Assembly (NCBI GenBank): GCA_019694575.1
Contig: JAIBBR010000012.1
Coordinates: 1-64,000 of the forward strand
From: Myxococcaceae bacterium
GTDB taxonomy: Bacteria > Myxococcota > Myxococcia > Myxococcales > Myxococcaceae
Length of the DNA stretch: 64,000 bases
Direction of reading: 5' to 3'
Made by a program: the position numbers and the translations under genes. Position 1 is the first letter of the stretch; the number at the start of each line of letters is the position of its first letter. The notes under the pieces are model-generated. The model ran no database searches, was not told where the DNA came from, and saw nothing but the letters and a program-made list of their open reading frames with translations. Shown piece by piece: positions 1 through 8,796 of the stretch.

Positions 1-1116
1 CTTTGGCTCAAAAGGAGGCCCGATAAACGCTGGCGCCTGCGTTGTGGCAGCCACAGGTGTGGACTTCGCTTCTTTATGCTTCAACCTCTCAGCGAGAAGC
101 TTCTTGTGTAGTTCCTCGAGCGACTTGATGGCTTCGTTCACGCTACTAAGGTTGGTGCCAGCAAGCTTGCTATGAGCTTTCGATAACAAACCGTCGGTTA
201 CCGACGATAACGAGGAGCTGTATTGCTGGCCTGTTAGTTTTTCGAGCTCTGAGACACGGCCCATGAGCATGCCCGCCAGAGTCACTTGCTCAGCACTCAA
301 CACGGTGGGCGCCGATTTTTGGGCATGGAGCATGATGATTTTGCCTAGCAGTTGCTGGGCATCACCCTTCATACCCTTGACGTCCTTCTCGACATTCTTC
401 AAGAAGTTGCTCGTCGTCCCTTGGAGCCTTTCCGTGTAATCGCTGGGCTTCACGTTAGCCAAAAAGTCGTACTCTTTTTCAAGTAGCTTCAGCACCGTTT
501 GTTGTCTCTCCGACACCTTCAGCGCATCGACTGCTGGGGGAGTAGCCTTTCCTTGCCCATTTTCCTTCTTCGCCGGCCCCTTTTCCTCCGCTTTCGCAAC
601 GGCCGCTTGGCCACCCAAGGGCGCGGCCCAAGTAATGCCAGCCGCCGTCTTCAGCGAATTGAATTCAGTGCGTCCGAGCGGCCTGTCAGAAGCAAGCGCC
701 GCAGCCAACCTCTGCGTCGCCACTTCGTGCAAAGGTTTCGTGGTGCCACCTTTTCGTTTGGACTGCACCTTTTGATAGCCATCGATCAGCTTGGCGAACG
801 CATCGCGCTCTGAAGGCGTCAATACCCTAGAGAACTCGCCACCATCCTTCAAAGGGCGCACGGAGGACCACGTGTTCGTTTCCCCGTCGTATCGAATTTT
901 TAGCGCATCTTTTCCACCACGCGCGACGTCGACTTCAACCAATGCGTGGGGCTGATGACCGGGAAGGAGCGCTTGGCCGGCAACCCATTCGACCTTGCTG
1001 AAAGACAATTCGTTCGCAGAGCTGATGCGGCTCGTAAAGTCGGCCTTTGGAGACCCACCGCCGCCCACCAGCTTCCCACCACCAACCGGCGCGCCCTTCA
1101 CGTTTAAATCAACCAT
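1..1116 (-). CDS. Hypothetical protein, C-terminus cut by left window edge
   Basis: An uninterrupted minus-strand frame starts at the ATG at 1116-1114 (MVDLNVKGAPVGGGKLVGGG...) and is still open at base 1, giving 372 visible residues. The ATG follows a purine-rich GGGGGAAAG. No signal peptide or membrane segment is evident. The N-terminal part is Gly-rich. The region around residues 170-200 is Ala/Lys/Pro-rich and looks like a linker. The last 170 residues look helical and charged (for example LEELHKKLLAERLKHKEAKS), as in a coiled coil. I recognise no family. Codon use looks less GC-rich than in the transketolase next to it. Confidence 0.7.
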   Translation of the reverse strand, partial: MVDLNVKGAPVGGGKLVGGGGSPKADFTSRISSANELSFSKVEWVAGQALLPGHQPHALVEVDVARGGKDALKIRYDGETNTWSSVRPLKDGGEFSRVLTPSERDAFAKLIDGYQKVQSKRKGGTTKPLHEVATQRLAAALASDRPLGRTEFNSLKTAAGITWAAPLGGQAAVAKAEEKGPAKKENGQGKATPPAVDALKVSERQQTVLKLLEKEYDFLANVKPSDYTERLQGTTSNFLKNVEKDVKGMKGDAQQLLGKIIMLHAQKSAPTVLSAEQVTLAGMLMGRVSELEKLTGQQYSSSLSSVTDGLLSKAHSKLAGTNLSSVNEAIKSLEELHKKLLAERLKHKEAKSTPVAATTQAPAFIGPPFEPK

Positions 1117-1260
1117 TTTGCTTTCCCCCGCCGAACCACGGCGAAACACCAAGGCAGGAAAACCCCGCCCTTTTTCGCCACTCTACGGTAACGGCAACGC
1201 CAAATTGAGAGCCCAAAAGATGACTCTCAAAAAGCGAAACAAATGAACCTGCGACGAGCC

Positions 1261-3270
1261 CTAAAGCAGTGATTTCACGGTGGAGACAATATTGGCCACG
1301 GTGAAGCCGAGCTTCTCGAAAATGACTTCCGCCGGGGCCGACGCGCCGTAATGATCAATGCCAATCGCTTTGCCCTGCGGTCCAACCCATTTCGACCAGC
1401 CGAAGGTGACACCCGCTTCAATCGAAACGCGCGCCCGCACCGACGCCGGCAACACATTTTCTTGATACGCCGCATCTTGCGCTTCGAACGCTTCCCAACA
1501 CGGCATCGACACCACCCGCGTAGGAATGCCCGCTTTCTGCAACTCAACCTGCGCACCGACCGCCAGCTGCACTTCAGAACCCGTCGCTATCAACAAAGCC
1601 TTAGCCGAAGTCCCCACTGGCTCGGCAGACAACACGTAAGCACCTTTGTGCAAGCCCGCCGCCGAGCCCATCGCTGAACGATCAAACGTCGGCACCTTCT
1701 GCCGCGTCAGCACCAACCCGGTGGGCCCTTGGCGACGGAGCAGCGCCAGCTTCCACGCCTCCACCGCTTCAGCCGCGTCAGCCGGCCGCACCACGTACAA
1801 ATTGGGCATCGCTCGCAGCGACATCAAATGCTCAATCGGTTGATGCGTCGGCCCGTCTTCGCCCAACCCCACCGAGTCGTGCGTCCACACATGCACCACC
1901 GGCAAATGGTTGAGCGCCGCCAAACGCACTGCTGGTCGCATGTAGTCAGAGAACGTGAAGAACGTCGCCGTAAACGGTCGCAACCCACGGTGGTACGCCA
2001 TGCCGTTGGCAATCGACGCCATCGCATGCTCGCGCACGCCGAAGTGCACGTTGCGGCCCGCTCCACTCTGGCCATCGAAAGAACCCAGGTCTTTCAATAC
2101 CGTCTTCGTGCTGCCACCCAAGTCGGCATCGCCTCCGAGCAACTCAGGCACTTTCAGCGCCACCGCGTTCAACGTCTTGCCCGCCGCGGTGCGGGTCTCA
2201 ACCGCTTCACCCGCCTTGAACGTGGGCAACGCGCTTTCCCAACCCGCTGGCAAATCACCCGTCATCACCCGCGCCCATTCGGCCGCGAGCTCGGGGTGCG
2301 CCTGGGCGTACTTCGCAAACAACGCTTCCCATTCACGGTGCGCCGCCGCGCCCTTGGTCACCGCGGTGCGAAAATGCCCAAGCGCGTCGGCCGGCACATG
2401 AAACGTGTGCTCGGGGGTCCACCCCAGCGCCTTCTTCGTGAGCGCCACTTCGTCAGGCCCCAACGGGCTGCCGTGCGACGACGACTTGCCCGCCTTATTG
2501 GGCGAACCAAACCCAATCGTCGTCTTCACCACAATCAACGACGGCTTACCCGTCTCGGCTTTCGCCTTGGCAATTGCCGTGTCCAACGCTTTCAAGTCAT
2601 TGTCGCCGTTGGCCACCGTGTGCACATGCCAACCGTACGAGGCGTAGCGCGCCGCGACGTCCTCCGAAAAGCTCAGCGAAGCCGGGCCGTCCAACGTCAC
2701 GTCATTGGCGTCGTAAAGGCAGATCAACTTGCCGAGCTTCAAATGCCCCGCCAGTGACGCGGCTTCGCAGGCCACGCCTTCCATCACGTCGCCATCAGAA
2801 ATCAGCGCGTAGGTGTGGTGATTAACCAAATCGAAACCCGGCCGGTTGAAACGCTGCGCCAGCGCGCGCTCAGCCATCGCCATGCCTACCGCGTTCGCGT
2901 GCCCCTGCCCCAACGGGCCAGTGGTGGCTTCAATGCCCGGCGTCACGCCGTACTCAGGGTGCCCCGGCGTCTTCGAGCCCCACTGCCGAAAGGCCTGCAG
3001 GTCCTCCATCGTCAGGGGGTAACCGGTGAGGTGCAGCAGCGCGTAATGCAGCATGCAGCCGTGGCCCGCCGAGAGCACGAAGCGGTCTCTATCGGCCCAG
3101 TGCGGCTTCGACGGGTCATGCTTCAAATGTTTTTGCCACAACACGTACGCCATTGGCGCCGCGCCCAACGGCAAGCCAGGGTGCCCTGAATCGGCTTTCT
3201 GCACCGCGTCAATCGACAGGGTGCGAAGGGTGTTGATGCACAGCAAGTCTAACTCGGGAGCAGTCGCCAT
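1261..3270 (-). CDS. tkt: Transketolase
   Basis: A 669-residue protein, the usual length for bacterial transketolase. It moves two-carbon ketol units between sugar phosphates in the non-oxidative pentose phosphate pathway, using thiamine diphosphate and Mg2+. The N-terminus has the typical [20 protein letters not shown] with the substrate-binding His. The thiamine diphosphate motif is seen as SDGDVMEGV...YDAND (about residues 157-190). The pyrimidine-binding domain follows with [15 protein letters not shown], including the catalytic Glu, and [16 protein letters not shown]. The C-terminal domain is complete. The gene is 40 bases downstream of the conserved small gene ending at 3311, on the same strand. 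Confidence 0.96.
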   Translation of the reverse strand: MATAPELDLLCINTLRTLSIDAVQKADSGHPGLPLGAAPMAYVLWQKHLKHDPSKPHWADRDRFVLSAGHGCMLHYALLHLTGYPLTMEDLQAFRQWGSKTPGHPEYGVTPGIEATTGPLGQGHANAVGMAMAERALAQRFNRPGFDLVNHHTYALISDGDVMEGVACEAASLAGHLKLGKLICLYDANDVTLDGPASLSFSEDVAARYASYGWHVHTVANGDNDLKALDTAIAKAKAETGKPSLIVVKTTIGFGSPNKAGKSSSHGSPLGPDEVALTKKALGWTPEHTFHVPADALGHFRTAVTKGAAAHREWEALFAKYAQAHPELAAEWARVMTGDLPAGWESALPTFKAGEAVETRTAAGKTLNAVALKVPELLGGDADLGGSTKTVLKDLGSFDGQSGAGRNVHFGVREHAMASIANGMAYHRGLRPFTATFFTFSDYMRPAVRLAALNHLPVVHVWTHDSVGLGEDGPTHQPIEHLMSLRAMPNLYVVRPADAAEAVEAWKLALLRRQGPTGLVLTRQKVPTFDRSAMGSAAGLHKGAYVLSAEPVGTSAKALLIATGSEVQLAVGAQVELQKAGIPTRVVSMPCWEAFEAQDAAYQENVLPASVRARVSIEAGVTFGWSKWVGPQGKAIGIDHYGASAPAEVIFEKLGFTVANIVSTVKSLL

Positions 3271-3310
3271 AGACCGCTGTCCTATACGAGTCGGCGCTGC
3301 TTTTTAAGCG

Positions 3311-3865
3311 TTACGCGCTGTCACTTTCGCTGGCGAGGTAGCTCAAAATGACCTCGTCTAAGCTCTTCTCGCTGATCAAATCTTCACCAAAAATCGTCTC
3401 GGCATTCTCATTGACGATTTTCGGCGTTTCCTTCAGCTCACGCGCGGCAATCACTTCGGGGGGCAATGAATTGGCCACCGTCTTCACGCCCATGCGCGGG
3501 CTCGTGGCGACAGCAGCCGCGGCCGCTTGCGCCTTGGCCGCTTCTTCGGCAGTGGCAAGCTGGCCGGGCTGGTAATGCCTCGAGGCACCGTCGATGTTGT
3601 CGTAGGTGCCGTTAATTAAATTGCGCAGCATGCCCTTGTGCTGCTCTTCCATCATCTCGCGCACCACTTCGGGCAAGTTCGGGCTCTGCAGCACATCGCT
3701 GTATGAGCTCTTTTTAGACGCGAGAATGTTACCGCCGACGAACAAGTGGGTGATGATGTGCGGGTTATTCACGCCCGAGTCTTCGGTCTGAACGTGGTAG
3801 ACCTTACCCTTGTGCTTGATGTTGTGGTTGAAGCCCGTAACGGCTTTCTCGAAGGTCTTAGACAT
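3311..3865 (-). CDS. Conserved hypothetical protein (184 aa)
   Basis: Start chosen at ATG 3865 (MSKTFEKAVTGFNHNIKHKG). The frame stays open upstream to 3949, but the extra 28 residues (MLATLARRLLGYG...) look non-native. The first ~100 residues carry a distinctive block, KGKVYHVQTEDSG followed by PHIITHLFVGGNILASKK, that reads as a compact beta-rich domain. I have the impression of similar proteins in deltaproteobacterial genomes but know no function. The C-terminal half is Ala-rich then acidic (FGEDLISEKSLDEVILSYLA), like a flexible tail with a terminal helix. There is no signal peptide, so it is probably cytoplasmic. It lies between mobA and tkt on the same strand. Confidence 0.75.
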   Translation of the reverse strand: MSKTFEKAVTGFNHNIKHKGKVYHVQTEDSGVNNPHIITHLFVGGNILASKKSSYSDVLQSPNLPEVVREMMEEQHKGMLRNLINGTYDNIDGASRHYQPGQLATAEEAAKAQAAAAAVATSPRMGVKTVANSLPPEVIAARELKETPKIVNENAETIFGEDLISEKSLDEVILSYLASESDSA

Positions 3866-3958
3866 GGGTAGAGGCGGGCGAAAAGTACTTTGAAAAGCTC
3901 TCGCTGATGCCCCGTAACCTAACAGACGACGAGCGAGGGTGGCCAACATTTGCGCGCG

Positions 3959-4564
3959 TCAAACTGGGGCTTCGAGGCCCCACGCTTTGGCGTCTTCCCA
4001 TGTATTCACGCTGCGCACGCTGACACAGCCAGGGTCAATGGCCGCCAATTCAGCTTCAGGCAGCACTGTCACACCGCTGCCTTGAAAGAGCGCCTGAAAC
4101 GAAGGGTTCTCACCGAGCTGCTCTTTCCACCGCGGGCCCAGCGTGGCCGCATAGACACCCAGCAACGGCTCCAACCGGCCGTGGCAGCTGAAACAGGCCC
4201 CGCGCGCCATGGGAGCCGCTTCAAAAAGACGCCGCACCACCCCCTCAGTGACGAAAGGCATGTCGCACGCCACCACCCACACCCATGGAGTCGACGCCGC
4301 CATCAGCGCGGCCGTAACACCTCCGGGAGCCCCTTTACCTACCGCTGCGTCAGACACCGTTTCTAAGCCCCACGGGTGGTAAGCCTCGAGCGCATCGCCC
4401 ACCAAAAGCACGTGGTGCGCCAGTGCCCTGAGCGACAACAACCGGTCAATCACGGTTTGGCCTTGGTAACGCAAAAGGCCCTTGGGTACGCCGCCCATGC
4501 GCGAACCTTTGCCGCCCGCAACAATGGCCAAAGTAAGCGCCCGAGGCTGAATAGAGCCTTTCAC
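3959..4564 (-). CDS. mobA: Molybdenum cofactor guanylyltransferase MobA
   Basis: A 201-residue nucleotidyltransferase of the MobA type, which joins GMP to Mo-molybdopterin to form the guanine dinucleotide cofactor used by DMSO-reductase-family enzymes. The N-terminal nucleotide-binding loop is clear (LAIVAGGKGSRMGGVPKGLL, residues 12-31). The metal-binding part is seen as WVWVVACDMPFVTE (about residues 95-108), and a C-terminal stretch places the product (VRSVNTWEDAKAWGL). Length is typical. It fits the fdhD gene (8795) and the molybdopterin oxidoreductase (10168) nearby. Family known; substrate preference for GTP inferred. Confidence 0.92.
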   Translation of the reverse strand: MKGSIQPRALTLAIVAGGKGSRMGGVPKGLLRYQGQTVIDRLLSLRALAHHVLLVGDALEAYHPWGLETVSDAAVGKGAPGGVTAALMAASTPWVWVVACDMPFVTEGVVRRLFEAAPMARGACFSCHGRLEPLLGVYAATLGPRWKEQLGENPSFQALFQGSGVTVLPEAELAAIDPGCVSVRSVNTWEDAKAWGLEAPV

Positions 4565-4572
4565 GTCTTAGA

Positions 4573-4600
4573 TTGTAAGCGTGTAAGACCCTTTTATTCT
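4573..4600 (+). promoter_or_regulatory. Possible promoter for the tandem CNB-domain gene
   Basis: TTGTAA at 4573-4578 and TATTCT at 4595-4600, spaced 16 bases, lie in the divergent gap between mobA and the gene starting near 4676. The predicted transcript would begin near 4607 and include the GAGGAGA ribosome-binding sequence at 4659-4665. Match to the housekeeping consensus is partial. Confidence 0.35.
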
Positions 4601-4675
4601 CGAGGGGTTTTGACTCGGAGCGTGGAAAACGTACACTTGGGCACCTTTTCTGCCCCGCGAGGAGACAAACCGACC

Positions 4676-5791
4676 TTGCCACAGTCATTTCCGCCACGAG
4701 GGCCTGCGCACCGTATCGCCGTGCCGATTCCCGCGGCCGAGGCAAAGCCGTCGCTGATTCCGACAGACATCATGAAAGACTGGCAGCGTGAAGTGGCCGA
4801 CGCCGAGCACGCTGAAGAGGCACAAGCGCTCGAATACGAAGTCGAATCGGTCAGCGATTCAGACATCGAAGCCATTTCGTCAGCGCAAGAATTGCCGGCA
4901 GCCAACAGCGACGAAGACGTTCATTATTCGACGCAAGAAGCGGCCGACCCTGAAGTGGCGATGCGGGCGCTCGCCGAAGTGCGGTTGTTTCACGGCCTAC
5001 CCGAGGCGTCGTTGCGCGGCTTGGCCAGCGGCTCGTTGCAAGTGCATGTGCCTGAAGGCGAGCACCTGTTTCTCGAGGGCGACCCGGCCGACAGCTTTTA
5101 CGTGGTGATTGAAGGCGCGGTAGAAATTTTGCGACGCCGCGAAGAGCGTGAAGTCGCGCTGCGGCACTTCGGCCCAGGCGAGCCGATTGGCTTGTTCGGC
5201 CTCTTCTCGGGCCAGCAGCGCGCGGCGTCAGCACGTGCCATCGGCGACGTGGTGTTGCTCGAAGTGCCCTGTGACGCGCTGCAATTCTTGGTGGAAAAAG
5301 ACGACGCGTTGCATGACCGGCTGCTCCGTTTTTACCAAGAGCGTTTGCTCGAAGGTTTCATGGGCGGCTCGCGGCTCTTCACCGACGTCGATTCGATTGC
5401 CCGTGCGCGGTTGATTGGCCGCTTCAAAGAACGCGTACTTGAAGCCAACGAAACGTTGAGCCAGCCGGGTGAAGTCTCGAACATGATTGCGGTGGTGACG
5501 CACGGCAAGCTGCTGCTCGAAGGCCGTTCGCAAGCGGGCCAAGCGCCGAAGCAGCTCGAAGTCACCCAAGGTCAATTTCTCGCGGTGATGGGTGCCTTGA
5601 GCGGTCTGCCTTCGAAGCTGCGCATTTTCGCGCCGTCGCAAACGGTGGTGCTGATGTTAAGCCACAAAGAGCTCACCGACTTGATGAAGGACTACCCGGC
5701 CCTGCGCGCGCTGCCCAACCGTTTCAACGCCCACGCCAAGGCGTTGGACCGCGACGTCTTCGCCGGGCACACGGGCGTGCCAGGTCTTTAA
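4676..5791 (+). CDS. Protein with tandem cyclic-nucleotide-binding-like domains
   Basis: Start chosen at TTG 4676, which has GAGGAGA at 4659-4665 in front. The frame runs open further upstream into mobA, and GTG 4622, GTG 4721 and ATG 4772 are alternatives. From TTG it has 371 residues. An acidic N-terminal segment precedes a clear cNMP-binding beta-roll (ALAEVRLFHGLPEASLRGLA ... VPEGEHLFLEGDPADSFYVVIEGAVEIL ... FGPGEPIGLFGLFSGQQRAASARA). A second, degenerate beta-roll follows (VVTHGKLLLEG...GQFLAVMGALSG). The phosphate-binding cassette resembles but does not match the Crp consensus. There is no C-terminal helix-turn-helix, so it is not an ordinary Crp/Fnr transcription factor. Role unknown; a cytoplasmic sensor or scaffold is an inference. 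Confidence 0.8.
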   Translation: MPQSFPPRGPAHRIAVPIPAAEAKPSLIPTDIMKDWQREVADAEHAEEAQALEYEVESVSDSDIEAISSAQELPAANSDEDVHYSTQEAADPEVAMRALAEVRLFHGLPEASLRGLASGSLQVHVPEGEHLFLEGDPADSFYVVIEGAVEILRRREEREVALRHFGPGEPIGLFGLFSGQQRAASARAIGDVVLLEVPCDALQFLVEKDDALHDRLLRFYQERLLEGFMGGSRLFTDVDSIARARLIGRFKERVLEANETLSQPGEVSNMIAVVTHGKLLLEGRSQAGQAPKQLEVTQGQFLAVMGALSGLPSKLRIFAPSQTVVLMLSHKELTDLMKDYPALRALPNRFNAHAKALDRDVFAGHTGVPGL

Positions 5792-5831
5792 CCACGGGAA
5801 CGAAGCCGCCCGCGCTGGCTGTTACATCGCC

Positions 5832-6542
5832 ATGAGCACCGCTCCCGCAGTTTCGTTCAACGTCGGCCGCTTGCTGCTTTTCATCGGCTGCATCGCGCTT
5901 GGTATTTTGGCGTGGGAACTGCCCGTGCTTTGGCCGCTCAAGCTGCTTGCGGTGCTGGGGCACGAAACAGGGCATGCGGTGGCCACGTGGTTGGTAGGCG
6001 GCAGCGTGACCCGGGTGAGCATTGCTTCAAATGAGTCAGGGCAATGTCTCTCGCAATTGCCACAGACTTTCTTCGGCTTGGTCGCGGTGTACTCGGGCGG
6101 TTATGTGGGCAGCGCCGTCATCAGCGCAGTGCTTTTGCTCGTCACGTTTCGCTTCAACGCGCAACGCGTTTTGCTGTGGGCCGCCTGCGGGTGGCTGCTG
6201 TTGATGGGCGTGTTGTACGCACGTGATTTTTTCACTTTGGGTTTCTGCGCCGGCATGGCGGTGTTGTTCGGCGTAGCCGCGCGCTATTTCGCACCCGGGG
6301 TGCAGGGGGCGATCAACGTCTTTCTCGCCACGTTCACCGCCCTGTACGCGGTGATGGACTTGAAAGACGACCTCTGGAATTCCGCCGTGCGCAGTCAGAG
6401 CGACGCGCAGCTGCTCGCCAATGTGACGCACGTGCCGGCGTTGTTTTCAGCCGCGGTGTGGAGCTTGCTCAGCGTGGCGATCGTGGTGTGGGGCCTGTAC
6501 TTGTCGCTGCGGCACAAAGCGGTGCCGGCGCGCGGTCTTTAA
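5832..6542 (+). CDS. M50B-like integral membrane metalloprotease family protein
   Basis: A 236-residue polytopic membrane protein with about six hydrophobic segments. The zinc-protease signature HETGH is at residues 44-48, inside a membrane-proximal helix (LAVLGHETGHAVATWLVGGS). A later MDLKDDL segment could supply the third metal ligand. This matches the peptidase M50B-like pattern of small bacterial membrane proteins. The substrate is unknown. It lies 40 bases after the CNB-domain gene and may be cotranscribed. Its stop overlaps the stop of the convergent gene by 4 bases (6539-6542). No good ribosome-binding site is seen before the ATG at 5832. Confidence 0.8.
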   Translation: MSTAPAVSFNVGRLLLFIGCIALGILAWELPVLWPLKLLAVLGHETGHAVATWLVGGSVTRVSIASNESGQCLSQLPQTFFGLVAVYSGGYVGSAVISAVLLLVTFRFNAQRVLLWAACGWLLLMGVLYARDFFTLGFCAGMAVLFGVAARYFAPGVQGAINVFLATFTALYAVMDLKDDLWNSAVRSQSDAQLLANVTHVPALFSAAVWSLLSVAIVVWGLYLSLRHKAVPARGL

Positions 6543-8065
6543 ATGGGCTCTTGGGCATAAAGAGTCCACCGGCCTTCGTGGGCGACGCGCCGCCATTTCG
6601 GGCCTTCAGAGCCGGGCTGAAACGCGCCTTCGTCACCCCTCACCAAGATGTAATCGAAGTAACCGCCATGCTCGGCGTTGACGAAGGTGCCTGGGTACAA
6701 TTCCCACCCGAAGGGCCGAACCGGAGGAGCACGGTCAGGCCGGTAACGCACCGGTGCTTGCGGCAAATCAACGAACGAGTGCTCGGCCACGCCGCCTTTG
6801 CGCACCCGGTAGTAAGCGCCGAAATGATGGTACGGGTAAAAGCGCACGCTCTTCGATGACTCGTCGTAAATGAGCGCGAGCAGTTTTTTTCCCCGCTGCG
6901 CTTGGTTGAGCACGTTGTCGAAGCCCACCGACTCGGCTTCGAATTGATGCATCATGCGCATTGCATTGCCGGCTGAAGCAAAACCAATCGCTGCCACGGC
7001 CAGCATCACCGTCGCGCCCTTCAAGCCGCTCGGAGGTCGCACACAGGCCGCGAAGAACAGCACCGTGACAATGGCATAGCGGCCGTTGAGGTGCGCCAGC
7101 CAACCCAGGGTCGACGGCATCGCGAAATAGAGAAAGGCGGCCCAGCCCGCACAGGCGGCGAGCAGCCAACGCATTCGCCTCGCAGGCGTCAACGCTTGCC
7201 GAAACCGGGGCGGAAATTGCAGCGCCGCGCCGGCCACGATGAGCAGCGCGAAGAACCAACCATCGAGCGGCCCTTGCCACATGTGTAGCAGCGAAAAATG
7301 GAGCGCCCGCACGTTGGCCCACGGCGTTTCCCAGTGCGGTTCCACCGCTTTCACCCAGCCGATTTTGCTGGGGTTGGTGACCGGGCTGGCGATGAGCCAT
7401 TGGAGACTGAGCAAGCCCACCGGCAGGGTCCACACCAGGCGAGACACTGTTTGTTTCAGCGAGCGGTTGGGTACCAACACGTACGTGCACAACACGGCCA
7501 CGGGCAGAAAAAACACCAGCGCTGACAAGTGCAAATAGAAAAGTGCCACGCCGGTAAGGGCGAGCAGCAACGCGCGTGTCCACTTCGGTGACTGGGCTTG
7601 CTTGATCACCGCGGCGAGCGCCCAGAGCACCACGGGAATTGCCGCTAAGTAATTGAAGAAGCCAATCAGCAGCGACTGGTTCCAAAACACGGGCACCGCG
7701 AAGAGTGCCAAGCGTTCATCTTGCCTCGCCGCTTTGAGCAGAGACTTCAGCGAAAAAGGCCAGGCAATGGCTATCGCCACCAAGAGAGCGAGGTTTCCGC
7801 GCTCCGCGTCTGCGAGCGGGTACGCCAGCGCCGCGCCGGCGACGTAATAGAGCAGGTACTGGGTCTGCCCGAGCGCGAGCGTGAAGTATTCTTGCAAGTT
7901 CCACGCGGGGTCATTCCAATGCCGCAGCGTGGAAATCATTGCCACGTGTTCAGGCAAGTCGGTGAAGGGCAAGAAGTGCGCACAGAGCAGCACCGCCACG
8001 TTGGCCAAGGTGCCACCCCAAAGCAGCCACCGCCACAGCGGGTGCTGAGCCGCCGTCCATTTCAT
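6539..8065 (-). CDS. Polytopic membrane protein, glycosyltransferase-like
   Basis: Start taken at ATG 8065 (MKWTAAQHPLWRW). The frame also opens at GTG 8095. About 508 residues, with roughly ten or more membrane segments followed by a soluble C-terminal ~130 residues. The first extracytoplasmic loop after helix 1 carries FLPFTDLPEHVAMISTLRHW. The acidic DLPEH resembles the catalytic loop of GT-C-fold membrane glycosyltransferases, but this is only a resemblance. The C-terminal soluble part ends DEGAFQPGSEGPKWRRVAHEGRWTLYAQEPI, a pattern seen in bacterial membrane proteins of this type. Function unknown. Confidence 0.72.
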   Translation of the reverse strand: MKWTAAQHPLWRWLLWGGTLANVAVLLCAHFLPFTDLPEHVAMISTLRHWNDPAWNLQEYFTLALGQTQYLLYYVAGAALAYPLADAERGNLALLVAIAIAWPFSLKSLLKAARQDERLALFAVPVFWNQSLLIGFFNYLAAIPVVLWALAAVIKQAQSPKWTRALLLALTGVALFYLHLSALVFFLPVAVLCTYVLVPNRSLKQTVSRLVWTLPVGLLSLQWLIASPVTNPSKIGWVKAVEPHWETPWANVRALHFSLLHMWQGPLDGWFFALLIVAGAALQFPPRFRQALTPARRMRWLLAACAGWAAFLYFAMPSTLGWLAHLNGRYAIVTVLFFAACVRPPSGLKGATVMLAVAAIGFASAGNAMRMMHQFEAESVGFDNVLNQAQRGKKLLALIYDESSKSVRFYPYHHFGAYYRVRKGGVAEHSFVDLPQAPVRYRPDRAPPVRPFGWELYPGTFVNAEHGGYFDYILVRGDEGAFQPGSEGPKWRRVAHEGRWTLYAQEPI

Positions 8066-8112
8066 GCCAGGGTCACCACGGCGCGCAGTTATCACTTTTG
8101 CGCGGACACGGG

Positions 8113-8796
8113 TTAGCGCCGCGCGGCGAAGTGCGGCATGCGGTACGCGACGAAATCGTTCATCGTCTGAAAGCGAAAGTACGGGTTCTTTTCGCGTTCG
8201 CGGTGAAGCGAAGAGACTTTGAGGTCTCCGTAGTCATGACCGGGGAAAAGCACCGTGTCGCCTGGCAAGACGCCAAGCACGGTGGAAAGGCTGTGCCACA
8301 TTTGTTCGGGGTTGCCGCCGGGCAAGTCGCAGCGGCCGCAGGCATTGACGAACACCGTGTCGCCCGAAATGAGCGTGCCATGCACCAGCACGCATTGCGA
8401 ACCGGGGGTGTGCCCCGGGGTATGCACCAGCGTCATCGGCAGGCCCGCGACGTTGAGCTGCTGACCCGGGCTCACAGGCTTCAGCGCTTCGGCGAAGGGC
8501 TTCAAGTTGTCAGCGAAATCGACCTCGGCACGCTGGACGTAGACGGGCACATCGAAGGTCTGCAGCAGCGCTTCAGTGGCGTTGATGTGATCGTCATGGT
8601 GATGCGTCAACACGATGCCTGCCAACGTGCGCCCGTCGGCTTCAAGCTGCTCGCGAATCGCTCTCGCGTCCCACGCGGGGTCGGCCACCACCGCTTCTTT
8701 GCCGTTTTCACTCCCCAGCAAGTAAACGAAGTTCTTCATCTGCCCGAGCGGCAGTTGCCGCCAATAGAACAGAGCCGCTTTCGATGCGTGGTCCAT
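8113..8796 (-). CDS. Metallo-beta-lactamase-fold hydrolase (glyoxalase II-like)
   Basis: 227 residues with the binuclear metal motif THHHDDH (about residues 64-70), then HTPGHTPGS, GDTVF and a late GHDYG. This is the set of ligands of the glyoxalase II/persulfide dioxygenase branch. The segment NACGRCDLPGGNPEQMWHSL is typical of that branch. It probably hydrolyses a thioester or oxidises a glutathione-type persulfide; which one cannot be told from sequence alone. Its ATG overlaps the fdhD ATG on the opposite strand (CCATGG at 8793-8798), so the two genes have no intergenic space if both starts are right. Confidence 0.88.
   Translation of the reverse strand: MDHASKAALFYWRQLPLGQMKNFVYLLGSENGKEAVVADPAWDARAIREQLEADGRTLAGIVLTHHHDDHINATEALLQTFDVPVYVQRAEVDFADNLKPFAEALKPVSPGQQLNVAGLPMTLVHTPGHTPGSQCVLVHGTLISGDTVFVNACGRCDLPGGNPEQMWHSLSTVLGVLPGDTVLFPGHDYGDLKVSSLHREREKNPYFRFQTMNDFVAYRMPHFAARR

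Noticed and set aside
1729-2757. 342-codon open frame on the plus strand
   Set aside because: It lies wholly antisense to transketolase; the product is Arg/His/Gln-rich with no domain, as expected of a shadow frame in GC-rich DNA.
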